Shown one piece after another: positions 16,259 to 23,304 of a stretch of DNA of 37,053 nt. The stretch covers positions 1 to 37,053 of the forward strand of contig JAISJO010000021.1 of NCBI GenBank assembly GCA_031261485.1. The letters are read 5' to 3'. This DNA is from Propionibacteriaceae bacterium. GTDB taxonomy: Bacteria; Actinomycetota; Actinomycetes; Propionibacteriales; Propionibacteriaceae. The notes beneath the pieces are model-generated. The model did not search any database. It was given only the letters and a program-made list of their open reading frames with translations, and was not told the origin of the DNA. The position numbers and the translations under genes are program-made. Numbering within the stretch: the first letter of the stretch is position 1; each line of letters opens with the position of its first letter.

Positions 16259-16522
16259 GTGAATACGGGACCCAACGTGACGCTTACGATGCCTCTCATC
16301 AAGGCACCTGTGGGCGTGCCGCTTATCGTGGAGACAACAGCCGCCGATGCCGAGGTGGCCCATCGTTTGGCGACTCTCGGCTGGAGACCCGGCTCTCAGA
16401 CCCGTCTTCTCAAGCATGCCGTGGGCGGCGCACAGGTCGTCGAGGTCGCGGGTGCCCGGGTCGCCCTTGCCAAGAAACTATGCACGCAGTTACAGGTCTA
16501 TGTCGAGAACGGAGTGCAGTGA
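16259..16522 (+). CDS. feoA: FeoA ferrous-iron transport protein
   Basis: An 87-aa small SH3-like protein (PLIVETTAADAEVAHRLATLGWRPGSQTRLLKHA, then VEVAGARVALAKKLC at the end), a standard FeoA that supports FeoB. The GTG at 16259 touches the iron box, which only works if the mRNA is leaderless. In-frame GTG 16277 and ATG 16289 are alternatives. The gene overlaps feoB-N by TGATG. Confidence 0.85.
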   Translation: MNTGPNVTLTMPLIKAPVGVPLIVETTAADAEVAHRLATLGWRPGSQTRLLKHAVGGAQVVEVAGARVALAKKLCTQLQVYVENGVQ

Positions 16523-17214
16523 TGCCTACGCGAATGCTATCTATCGTCCCTATCGGGGTCAAGGAATGTTGCCACACGACGACCAATGACTCGGCGGTCG
16601 CTGGTTCCCCTACCATTGCTTTGGTCGGCGCCCCGAACGTGGGCAAGTCCACGCTCTTCAACGCGCTGACTGGTGCGCGGGTGACCATGGGCAACTGGCC
16701 GGGCACGACCGTGGAGGTTTCGCGCGGTGTGTGGAGGTACAAGGTCGATTCCACGACCTGCCACTGCGAGGAATGCACGTGCGAGCCGATCTCGGGACGC
16801 GAGGCAACGGTCATTGACCTTCCCGGCGCGTACTCCCTGGATTCCCACTCGCCCGATGAGGAGTTCACCCGCCAATTGATTCTGGAGTCGAAGCAACCTC
16901 CCGATCTCATCGTCGCTGTGGTGGATGCCGCCCATCTGGCGCGGAGCCTGTACCTCGTGGCCGAACTGAGGGAGACCTCCCGGCGGATGGTTGTGGCTCT
17001 GACAATGGGTGATGTGGCACACCGTCATGGAGTCGAGGTGGACACTTATGCGCTCAGTGAAGCCATCGGGGTGCCTGTCGTCGCGGTGGATCCTCGCCGC
17101 AGACTCGGACTCAACAACCTGACCAGGGCGTTTGTGGAGACTCTGACGGCCAGGCCTCCGTCTCCTCGCCCCGTCTTGGGCCCCGTGGCCGAAGTTGGGG
17201 TGGTCAATGCCTGA
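16522..17214 (+). CDS. feoB: FeoB G-domain half (split FeoB, N-terminal polypeptide)
   Basis: A 230-aa cytosolic GTPase part of the Fe(II) transporter. G1 is GAPNVGKS (36-43), G2 WPGTTVE, G3 DLPGAYSL. The place of G4 reads ALTMGDVA, so the usual Asn of NxxD is Thr. VDPRRRLG follows near G5. A cysteine group CHCEECTC (C80, C82, C85, C87) sits between G2 and G3 and could bind metal. The protein stops before the membrane part, which is encoded by the next gene in another frame with an 8-bp overlap (ATG before TGA). The clean overlap and the intact second start argue for a genuine two-gene FeoB, not a sequencing frameshift. Confidence 0.85.
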   Translation: MPTRMLSIVPIGVKECCHTTTNDSAVAGSPTIALVGAPNVGKSTLFNALTGARVTMGNWPGTTVEVSRGVWRYKVDSTTCHCEECTCEPISGREATVIDLPGAYSLDSHSPDEEFTRQLILESKQPPDLIVAVVDAAHLARSLYLVAELRETSRRMVVALTMGDVAHRHGVEVDTYALSEAIGVPVVAVDPRRRLGLNNLTRAFVETLTARPPSPRPVLGPVAEVGVVNA

Positions 17215-18589
17215 CGCAGACAAGTCTCCTGAGACGATACTGGACGCTGAAGAGCCACTGGAGTCGATTTTGGACGCTGAAGAAGAGCGTTTCGCGTGGA
17301 TCGCCGAGGTCACCGAGATGGGGACCACCCGCGATGGCATACCCCGTCAAAGGTTCTCTGACAAGGTGGATCGCGTCGTCCTCGCCCCCGTTCTGGGGCC
17401 GCTCATCTTCCTCGTGGTCATGTGGGCCGTCTTTGAGATAACGACTGTCGTTGCCGCCCCGCTCCAGGACCTGCTCGACTCCTTCTTCTCTGGGCCTCTC
17501 TCCTCTGGAGCCTCTTGGTTGCTCGGCCTGATTGGGCTGGGGGACACATGGGTTGAAGGACTCATTGTCGATGGGCTCATCGGTGGGGTCGGTATGTTGC
17601 TGACCTTCGCGCCCCTGATGACGCTGATGTTCATCTTGCTCGCTCTGCTGGAGGACTCCGGGTACCTCGCGCGTGCGGCGGTGCTGACGGACCGATTCAT
17701 GTCGGCCATGGGTCTGCCAGGACGGGCCTTCCTTCCGCTGGTCGTGGGGTTTGGCTGCAATGTGCCCGCCATCGCGTCCACACGCATCTTGTCAACCCCG
17801 AAACAGCGGTTGTTGACCATTATGCTCATACCCTTTACCGCCTGCACGGCCCGGCTGACGGTTTTCGTCATGCTAGCGACAGTGTTCTTTGATTCGTGGG
17901 CGGGCACTGCCGTCTTCATCATGTACATCGCGTCCATCCTTCTTGTCATCCTGGGCGGGCTCTTGCTGAGAAAGACCTTGTGGCGGACCATGGGCTCAGA
18001 ACCATTGGTCATTGACCTCCCTCCCTACCAAGTCCCCACCCTGCGTCTGACGGCCCAAGTGACCTGGGTCAGACTCAAGGGCTTCCTCCAAACGGCATCT
18101 GGTATTATTGTCGGTTGCGTCATCCTGGTCTGGATATTCCAGGCGATCCCCATGGGAGGCGCGGGCACTTTCGGGCACATCGACGTCGAGGATTCGTTGT
18201 ACGCCTGGGCCGCTCGTGGAGTCGCGCCCCTGTTCTCTCCTGCGGGGTTCGGGACGTGGCAGACGGTCTCGGCGCTCGTGGTCGGGTTCGTTGCCAAAGA
18301 AGCGGTCATTTCCTCTTGGGGCCAGACGTACGCGGTGGCAAGCGGCGACGTTGTGGGCCTCGGCGAGCATATTCGCCTCGCGTTCGAAGCGTCTTCGGGT
18401 GGGCACCCCATGGCTGCGGTCGCGGCATTCATGGTGTTCCTGCTGGCGTACACCCCGTGCGTGGCCACCTTGGCCGCCCAGAAGAGGGAGGTCGGCTGGA
18501 AGTGGACCGGGTTCGGTATCGCGTTCCAACTGCTTGTGGCATCGGTGATGTCCATTGTCGTGTTCCAGGTGGGAAGGTTGATCTGGTGA
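17207..18589 (+). CDS. feoB: FeoB membrane half (split FeoB, C-terminal polypeptide)
   Basis: A 460-aa polytopic permease for Fe(II). An acidic N-terminal segment of about 50 residues contains the repeat ILDAEEPLES/ILDAEEERF. The FeoB channel region follows: LGPLIFLVVMWAVFE, two Gate/nucleoside-recognition domains with LEDSGYLARAAVLTDRFM, the conserved VVGFGCNVPAIASTRI and PFTACTARLTVFVM, and later LLAYTPCVATLAAQKRE. The Cys residues of GFGCNVPA and AYTPCVA are the family pore/gate cysteines. The ATG at 17207 lies within the G-domain gene's end. A GTGA overlap leads into feoC. Confidence 0.88.
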   Translation: MPDADKSPETILDAEEPLESILDAEEERFAWIAEVTEMGTTRDGIPRQRFSDKVDRVVLAPVLGPLIFLVVMWAVFEITTVVAAPLQDLLDSFFSGPLSSGASWLLGLIGLGDTWVEGLIVDGLIGGVGMLLTFAPLMTLMFILLALLEDSGYLARAAVLTDRFMSAMGLPGRAFLPLVVGFGCNVPAIASTRILSTPKQRLLTIMLIPFTACTARLTVFVMLATVFFDSWAGTAVFIMYIASILLVILGGLLLRKTLWRTMGSEPLVIDLPPYQVPTLRLTAQVTWVRLKGFLQTASGIIVGCVILVWIFQAIPMGGAGTFGHIDVEDSLYAWAARGVAPLFSPAGFGTWQTVSALVVGFVAKEAVISSWGQTYAVASGDVVGLGEHIRLAFEASSGGHPMAAVAAFMVFLLAYTPCVATLAAQKREVGWKWTGFGIAFQLLVASVMSIVVFQVGRLIW

Positions 18590-18879
18590 CAACTGCAACG
18601 ATGGAGCGCGCCCGGGTGGAGACGACTCATTCGCGCCCAAATCCTCTGCGCGAGGTTCGCAATTGCGTAATGGACAATGTACGCACAACCCCCGAGATAG
18701 CGCGTCGCACGGGCCTCGACCCCTCAGTAGTGAAAGCCGCCCTCGACCACCTGGCACGAGCCGGGTTAGTACAGGCCGCCCCCCTCACCACCGGCTGTCC
18801 CGCCGACGCCTGTGGCTCCTGCGCCCTGCTCAAACTGGGTTGTTCTTCGGGCGCCCGAAAGTCCCGGGGCCTACTCTAA
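18586..18879 (+). CDS. feoC: FeoC-like winged-helix iron-sulfur protein
   Basis: A 97-aa protein with GTG start inside the feoB stop. Residues 20-65 form a short winged helix (PEIARRTGLDPSVVKAALDHLARAGLV). Four cysteines follow (C71, C76, C79, C86; CPADACGSC then LGC), the arrangement of the FeoC [Fe-S] loop. It probably senses iron or oxygen and tunes FeoB stability or feo expression. Its last 9 bp overlap the end of murD2 on the other strand. Confidence 0.75.
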   Translation: MTTATMERARVETTHSRPNPLREVRNCVMDNVRTTPEIARRTGLDPSVVKAALDHLARAGLVQAAPLTTGCPADACGSCALLKLGCSSGARKSRGLL

Positions 18880-20334
18880 CTCGGTGACGAGGCGGATGTA
18901 TTCGGCTGACTTCTGTTCGAAATTGGCGTACAAGTCATAGCTCGGCGCGCCGGGGGACAGGAGAACGACTGACCCGCTCGGGGCCCGATCTGCGATGAGA
19001 CGTACAGCGTCAGACAATGAGGAAGCGTGCTGCACGCGACTCCCATCAGCGAAAGAAGCAATGACCTCAGGCCCATTACTCGGAATGGTGACGACCAGGG
19101 GCAAACGGCCAGCAGGCAAGGTCGTGAGAAAGCGACCTAGGTTGTTGTAATCCACTCCGCGACTCTGTCCGCCGGCGATGAGCACAACCGCCCGCTCAGG
19201 GAAGGAATCCAGAGCGGCAATGACTGATTCTGGAGCGGTCGACAAGGTGTCATCGTACCAATCGAGTCCGCCGACGTGCCCCACGAAGGCCAATCGATGG
19301 GGAAGAGACTCGAAGGTGGAGATGACATCAACCAAGATGTCTTCTGATACCTCGACGCCCCACGCTTGTGCCGCACATACCGCAAGGGTCAAGTTGTGAG
19401 CGCCGGGACCGGACGCGAACAGTCGCGGGAGCGATTCTGAAGGGACACTGGCAATGGCGCGTGCGACCAAGGTGCGGGTTTCCTCGGTCGGCGTGACGAC
19501 TCGCAAGGTGCCCCCGTCATTGCGCCTGTTCCCCCCGTCACAACCGTCGTCGGGGTCACACCCGCTGTCCGCGCCACACCCGCCGTCCCCGTCATTCTGC
19601 GCGGAGTCGCAGAATCCTAGGCCGAGCCTGTACCCCGACCCCTCCCGTACAAGGACCCCCAGCACCACGATGACGTCCAAAGTCTCACAGTCAGCGACAA
19701 GGACATCTGCCCCCTGTGTGAAGATACGGCACTTGTCCCGCCAGTACTCTTCGAGTCCTCCATGCCATGTCAGATGTTCTTGGTACAGATTGACGATGAC
19801 ACTGACTCGAGGGGACACGGTGAGCGAATGGCATTGGTAGCTGGACAACTCCACAACCGTCGTGCCGTCGTATTCCGGCAGGCCCAGCAGAGGCGTTCCG
19901 ATATTCCCCGCAGTGCGCGTTGGCAACCCACAACGGTTCAGTATCGCGGTGATGAGAGAAGATGTTGTGGACTTGCCTTTTGTTCCAGTCACTCCAATGG
20001 CTTGGTCGCGGTGACCCTGCATCCACAGGTCTGTACCCGAAGTGAGGGGGATACCTGCTTCTGACAAGGCACGACGAAACGGATGTACACCCGGGACGCC
20101 CGGAGAAAGGATGACACGGGAAGCGTCGAGAAGATGGGGGAGTGCTTCGGGCCCGGCGAAGAAGGAGGCACCGGGCGGGAAACCCTCGGCACTCGCACCT
20201 GCGTTCTCGTCGGCAATGATCATGGCGACGGAAGAGCCTGGGGGCGAAGAATGTGACATTCCGTGTGGCCCGCTTGAGTCGAGATAATCGGCAGCGGCGT
20301 GCCCTTCTCGGCCCGAGCCCCAGATACCATCCAT
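18871..20334 (-). CDS. murD2: Mur ligase of MurD2 type (UDP-MurNAc-L-Ala--L-glutamate ligase)
   Basis: A 487-aa Mur ligase. ATP loop VTGTKGKSTTSSL (P-loop near 117-123), GNIGTPLLGL, ELSSYQ, and the C-terminal LIAGGQSRGVDYNNL, SPGAPSYD and FEQKSAEYI are MurD-like. However, the central motif reads NLYQEHLTWHGGLEEY instead of the common NxxxDHLDRHG form, which I associate with the MurD2 branch that adds L-Glu. The MurL-like gene at 23305 supports this. Residues 240-276 (GFCDSAQNDG, then a Gly/Asp/Cys-rich run) are extra and partly encoded by a palindromic repeat. TAGGAT (20341-20346) ends 6 bases before the ATG. Ordinary MurD is the alternative. Confidence 0.75.
   Translation of the reverse strand: MDGIWGSGREGHAAADYLDSSGPHGMSHSSPPGSSVAMIIADENAGASAEGFPPGASFFAGPEALPHLLDASRVILSPGVPGVHPFRRALSEAGIPLTSGTDLWMQGHRDQAIGVTGTKGKSTTSSLITAILNRCGLPTRTAGNIGTPLLGLPEYDGTTVVELSSYQCHSLTVSPRVSVIVNLYQEHLTWHGGLEEYWRDKCRIFTQGADVLVADCETLDVIVVLGVLVREGSGYRLGLGFCDSAQNDGDGGCGADSGCDPDDGCDGGNRRNDGGTLRVVTPTEETRTLVARAIASVPSESLPRLFASGPGAHNLTLAVCAAQAWGVEVSEDILVDVISTFESLPHRLAFVGHVGGLDWYDDTLSTAPESVIAALDSFPERAVVLIAGGQSRGVDYNNLGRFLTTLPAGRLPLVVTIPSNGPEVIASFADGSRVQHASSLSDAVRLIADRAPSGSVVLLSPGAPSYDLYANFEQKSAEYIRLVTELE
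19591..19617 (-). repeat. Palindromic element inside murD2
   Basis: GTCATTCTGCGCGGAGTCGC plus AGAATCC on the plus strand: a complete unit with perfect 8-bp stem. It is read in frame on the minus strand as FCDSAQNDG. The flanking 60 bp toward 19510 are simple CCGTC/CACCC-like repeats that extend the extra peptide. Confidence 0.85.
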
Positions 20335-20445
20335 ACGTCCATCCTAATGTGCCGCACCATCTGTTCATGTGTTCTACCCCTATTGCGTAGTAATGTGTGA
20401 GGCAACCTCAGTCGCACATGCTGCGCCGTTCACTGAAAGTAAACT

Positions 20446-21588
20446 ATGAGTCTTCACGATGACGAGAGAGCCCCTCGACGAGCCATTGAAAGGCGCCCAC
20501 CTGCCTGGGTGAAGTGGACGATTATTGGTGTTGTCGTGGCACTCGTGCTTGCTGGCGGCGTCCTCGGGGCCTATTTCCTCGGATGGCTGAAGTTTGGCGA
20601 GCCCGAGTCCAAGCCGACCCTGACCATGGCTTACACTCCCCGTCCGAGCGAGGCCCCAGTATGGACGCCCACGCCTGGGCCGCCTCTGAAGCCTCAATGG
20701 CCGCTGTCGGGTGTGCGCGGTGACATCGCCGAGCATCCCGCCCTTGTCGTCAAGGTCGAGAACGCTCCGGAATCCCGTCCCCAAGATGGCCTGGAATATG
20801 CCGACATTGTGTTCGAAGAAATGGTCGAGGGTGGAATCAGCCGTCTCGTTGCCGTTTTCCATTCCACCGTCCCGGCCCAGATTGCGCCCATTCGCTCCAT
20901 CCGTCCGATGGATGGCCCCATTGCTGCTTGGACACGGGGTCTGATGATTTTCTCGGGAGGTCAGTATCCGTATGTCGCTCGGGCCGAGAACGACGGGCTG
21001 CAAATCATCTCCATGGACTATGGCGCGGATGGTTTCTCTAGAGTTGATGGCCGCCCCTCGCCGCACGACGTGGCTGGAGACACTGCGGCTTTCTTCGCTC
21101 AGGCTGATGGTGACCACCAGGTGTCCCCACCCGCCTTTGCGGTCTTTGTCGAGCAGGGCGGTGCCGGCACGGCCCAGATTCAGGGCACGGTGACGACGCA
21201 GGTATCGACCCAATTCTCGTACATGGCGCTGCCCAGTTGGACCTGGGATTCCGCTTCGGCGACTTGGTTGCGTTTCGAGGACGGCGAGCCAGCCATGACC
21301 TACGCCGGGCCCCAGATATCCGCGAAGAATGTCATCGTCCTAACGGTCAGTGTGGTGTACACGTCGCAAGCTGACGCGGCTGGTAGCTCCGTTCCTGAAA
21401 GTATCGTTGTCGGAGAAGGCACAGGAGTCGTAGCGAGCGGGCCCATGACAGCGGCCATCACGTGGAGGCATGACTCCGAGACCGCGCCCTGGCAGTTCTT
21501 CGGTCCCAACGGCGCACCCCTCGAGTTGCTCCCAGGCAACACGTGGGTGGAACTCGTGCCCGACTCGGGATCGTGGTCTGTCTCCTGA
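20446..21588 (+). CDS. DUF3048 domain membrane-anchored protein
   Basis: A 380-aa protein. A basic N-terminus and one helix (WTIIGVVVALVLAGGVLGAYF, about 21-43) anchor it, and a Pro/Thr-rich linker leads to an outer domain. PALVVKVENAPESRPQDGLEYADIVFEEMVEGGISRLVAVFHS is the hallmark start of DUF3048 (YerB-like); RSIRPMDGPI and the C-terminal TWVELVPDSGSWSVS complete it. The function is unknown, presumably at the cell wall. The last 28 bases, including the stop codon, recur in diverged form after the following vapBC module. Confidence 0.85.
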   Translation: MSLHDDERAPRRAIERRPPAWVKWTIIGVVVALVLAGGVLGAYFLGWLKFGEPESKPTLTMAYTPRPSEAPVWTPTPGPPLKPQWPLSGVRGDIAEHPALVVKVENAPESRPQDGLEYADIVFEEMVEGGISRLVAVFHSTVPAQIAPIRSIRPMDGPIAAWTRGLMIFSGGQYPYVARAENDGLQIISMDYGADGFSRVDGRPSPHDVAGDTAAFFAQADGDHQVSPPAFAVFVEQGGAGTAQIQGTVTTQVSTQFSYMALPSWTWDSASATWLRFEDGEPAMTYAGPQISAKNVIVLTVSVVYTSQADAAGSSVPESIVVGEGTGVVASGPMTAAITWRHDSETAPWQFFGPNGAPLELLPGNTWVELVPDSGSWSVS

Positions 21589-21591
21589 CAG
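21561..21591 (+). repeat. Direct repeat, left copy (3' end of DUF3048 gene)
   Basis: 31 bp matching 22347-22377 at 24 positions, with 15 identical bases in a row (TGGTCTGTCTCCTGA). This copy is the natural end of the DUF3048 gene and holds its stop codon. Confidence 0.75.
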
Positions 21592-21632
21592 CCACACAGA
21601 GCCAGACCGGCAAGAACCTCACGGCCCAACTG

Positions 21633-21667
21633 TCTTACATAGTAGAGAGTGCACCAAAGATGTAAGA
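21633..21667 (+). promoter_or_regulatory. Inverted repeat, probable vapBC operator
   Basis: TCTTACAT (21633-21640) and ATGTAAGA (21660-21667) are perfect complements whose starts are 27 bp apart. They lie just before the strong AAGGAGG ribosome-binding site of the antitoxin. This is the expected layout for a site bound by an AbrB-type antitoxin with its toxin. Confidence 0.6.
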
Positions 21668-21688
21668 TAGGGGGAAGGAGGTAAGAAT

Positions 21689-21943
21689 ATGGTCACAGCC
21701 ACAACGAAGCTGTCGTCTAAGGGGCAGATTGTCATCCCCGCCGAACTGCGACACCGCCTGGACTGGCGAACAGGCGACTCCATCGTCGTCGAGTTCGACC
21801 CTGAGAGCCAATCAGTGCAGATGCGAAAAAAGGAGACATTGCGTCAGATGGCCGAGCGCTTCTCGAAGCACATCAGGCCCGGCACCCCTCTCCTGGAGAG
21901 CGCATCGGACTTCTACAGCACACGCGAACCGAGGACCGTGTGA
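21689..21943 (+). CDS. vapB: AbrB/VapB-type antitoxin
   Basis: An 84-aa protein whose first 45 residues are a SpoVT/AbrB swapped-hairpin DNA-binding domain (TTKLSSKGQIVIPAELRHRL, then GDSIVVEF). The C-terminal half would wrap the toxin. AAGGAGG precedes the ATG. The stop overlaps the PIN toxin start as GTGA. It should neutralise the toxin and repress its own operon through the inverted repeat upstream. Confidence 0.88.
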   Translation: MVTATTKLSSKGQIVIPAELRHRLDWRTGDSIVVEFDPESQSVQMRKKETLRQMAERFSKHIRPGTPLLESASDFYSTREPRTV

Positions 21944-22353
21944 ATATCGCATCGGTTGACACCAATGTCTTGTTGCGTGCGACTCTGGTTCAGGACGACA
22001 GACAATCTGAAGCTGCGATTGAGTTGTTGACAACGCCAAACATGGTCTTCCATGTCAGTGACACAGCAATCATTGAGTATGTGTTCGTGCTGGCTCACCA
22101 TTATGGCTTTGGTCGGGCGGTGATTGCGGACATGGTCCATGGCCTGGAGACTATCGAGTCATTGTCGTGGCATCGAGAGCAAGCATGCGCTGCGGTGGAT
22201 TTCTTCGCCAATCGCCCGAAGTTGTCCTTTGAGGACTGTCTCATGGCTGAGCAGGCCAGGGCATTAGACGCATTGCCTCTCTACACTTTCGACAAGAAAC
22301 TCGCCGCCCAGCATGACGCCGCCGAATTGGTGGCAGTGCCGGTCGCCGACTGA
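21940..22353 (+). CDS. vapC: VapC-type PIN ribonuclease toxin
   Basis: A 137-aa PIN-domain protein starting with GTG within the vapB stop. The acidic site is intact: D7 (SVDTNVLLR), E46 (AIIEYV), D99 (FEDCLMAEQA) and D118 (YTFDKKL). VapC toxins cut tRNA or rRNA when released from VapB; the RNA target is not predictable. The gene is followed within 10 bp by the right copy of the direct repeat. Confidence 0.9.
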   Translation: MNIASVDTNVLLRATLVQDDRQSEAAIELLTTPNMVFHVSDTAIIEYVFVLAHHYGFGRAVIADMVHGLETIESLSWHREQACAAVDFFANRPKLSFEDCLMAEQARALDALPLYTFDKKLAAQHDAAELVAVPVAD

Positions 22354-22377
22354 GGGAACTGGTCTGTCTCCTGATAG
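22347..22377 (+). repeat. Direct repeat, right copy after vapBC
   Basis: A diverged duplicate of the DUF3048 gene end. In the corresponding frame it still reads GNWSVS-stop compared with GSWSVS-stop, although an extra stop has arisen upstream. With 21561-21591 it brackets the vapBC module. Confidence 0.7.
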
Positions 22378-22391
22378 GTAAGCCGTGGCGG

Positions 22392-22528
22392 ACTTTGGCC
22401 ACCTCCGTGCGTTTTCAGGACATGATGTCGAAGTAGGATCAAAGTCAGTCGGAAATCGGCCTCAGAATCGGCGAACTTCCGCCCCACTCCGAACAGAACC
22501 CCGGAAACACTGCGGTTGTGGCCAAAGT
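22392..22528 (+). repeat. 137-bp repeat, copy B
   Basis: Second copy, bounded by perfect 11-bp complementary ends ACTTTGGCCAC and GTGGCCAAAGT. It is in the same orientation as copy A with no gaps and shares ATCAAAGTCAG and GAAATCGGCCTCAGAAT. It fills the gap between the two PIN toxin modules. Confidence 0.85.
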
Positions 22529-22579
22529 TGGACAGGCCCTAGTGACCAGCAAAGAAGTCAGCCCTTCGGCCGCTCGAGT

Positions 22580-22595
22580 GTAGACATATATCTAC
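22580..22595 (+). promoter_or_regulatory. Small palindrome before the Phd-type antitoxin
   Basis: GTAGA-CATATA-TCTAC, with another half site GTAGA at 22604-22608 that overlaps the TAGAGT hexamer (22605-22610). The hexamer ends six bases before the ATG. This would be a suitable autoregulatory site for a Phd/YefM antitoxin. Confidence 0.5.
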
Positions 22596-22616
22596 CCCTT
22601 GCCGTAGAGTGGTTCC

Positions 22617-22895
22617 ATGAGCGCAGAACCAGTCGACAATCTCCCGAGTATTACGGTCGGTGCCCTACGCCAAAACCCCACAAGCATGATTCACGATGTT
22701 CGCGCTGGGCAGTCATATGTGTTGACGGACCGTGGCGTGCCGACTGCTCGCATCATCCCTTTCCGGCGTTCTCGCTGGATACCTGCTAGCCAGGTGCGTT
22801 CCCTCCTCCAGACCGACTCCTTCCCGCAATGGGCTGCCGACATTGCCGATGTGCGCCAGGCTGAGTCTGACCGAGACCCTTGGGAATCCCGATGA
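22617..22895 (+). CDS. Phd/YefM-type antitoxin
   Basis: A 92-aa protein. The N-terminal half has the Phd/YefM DNA-binding fold: ITVGALRQNPTSMIHDVRAGQSYVLTDRGVPTARIIPF. The rest (LLQTDSFPQWAADIADVRQAES) is the toxin-binding tail. It lacks a good ribosome-binding site and probably starts leaderless from TAGAGT. The stop overlaps the PIN gene start (ATGA). Confidence 0.85.
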   Translation: MSAEPVDNLPSITVGALRQNPTSMIHDVRAGQSYVLTDRGVPTARIIPFRRSRWIPASQVRSLLQTDSFPQWAADIADVRQAESDRDPWESR

Positions 22896-23299
22896 AAGCG
22901 GTCTTGGATACCAATGTCCTGATTTCGGGCCAATTCGCCCTGGGCGACAACTACGAAGTCGCAGTAACCTCCCTCTCCTGGGCTGAGCTTCGCTTCGGTG
23001 CCTCCCGGCCAGGAATCTCCGCGCAGGAGCGCGCTCTACGCCTCAGTAGGCTACAACAACTAATACTTGCCTTTGGAGACGGGCTTCCCTTTGACGACAA
23101 TGCTGCGACAAGTTATGCAGTTGTGACCGAACTCGTCCTTCGCGCGGGCAGGCAGGTGCGCGGCCGAGCGGTCGATCTCCTCATTGCGTCAATCGCCCAC
23201 AGTCACGGTGCGGCTCTCGTCACGGCCAACCAGGATGATTTTGCTCCCCTGGCGCCACTGATGCCGATTATCTCTCCCGAGCCAGTCGCCCATGCCTGA
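22892..23299 (+). CDS. vapC: PIN-domain toxin (VapC/FitB-like)
   Basis: A 135-aa PIN protein starting at ATG 22892 (MKAVLDTNVLIS), coupled to the antitoxin stop. An in-frame start at 22880 is less likely. Active-site residues D6, E32 (SWAELRFG), D95 (RAVDLLIASIAH) and an acidic pair at 115-116 in TANQDDF are in place. Its partner is Phd-like, whereas the first PIN toxin has an AbrB-like partner, so the two modules are of independent origin. murL ends 5 bp beyond on the other strand. Confidence 0.88.
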   Translation: MKAVLDTNVLISGQFALGDNYEVAVTSLSWAELRFGASRPGISAQERALRLSRLQQLILAFGDGLPFDDNAATSYAVVTELVLRAGRQVRGRAVDLLIASIAHSHGAALVTANQDDFAPLAPLMPIISPEPVAHA

Positions 23300-23304
23300 C
23301 ATTG

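Noticed and set aside
16522-17214. FeoB split as a sequencing frameshift
   Set aside because: The second gene has its own ATG in a TGA-overlap typical of designed gene junctions, and the linker region has no homology that would be restored by one indel; not excluded but less likely.
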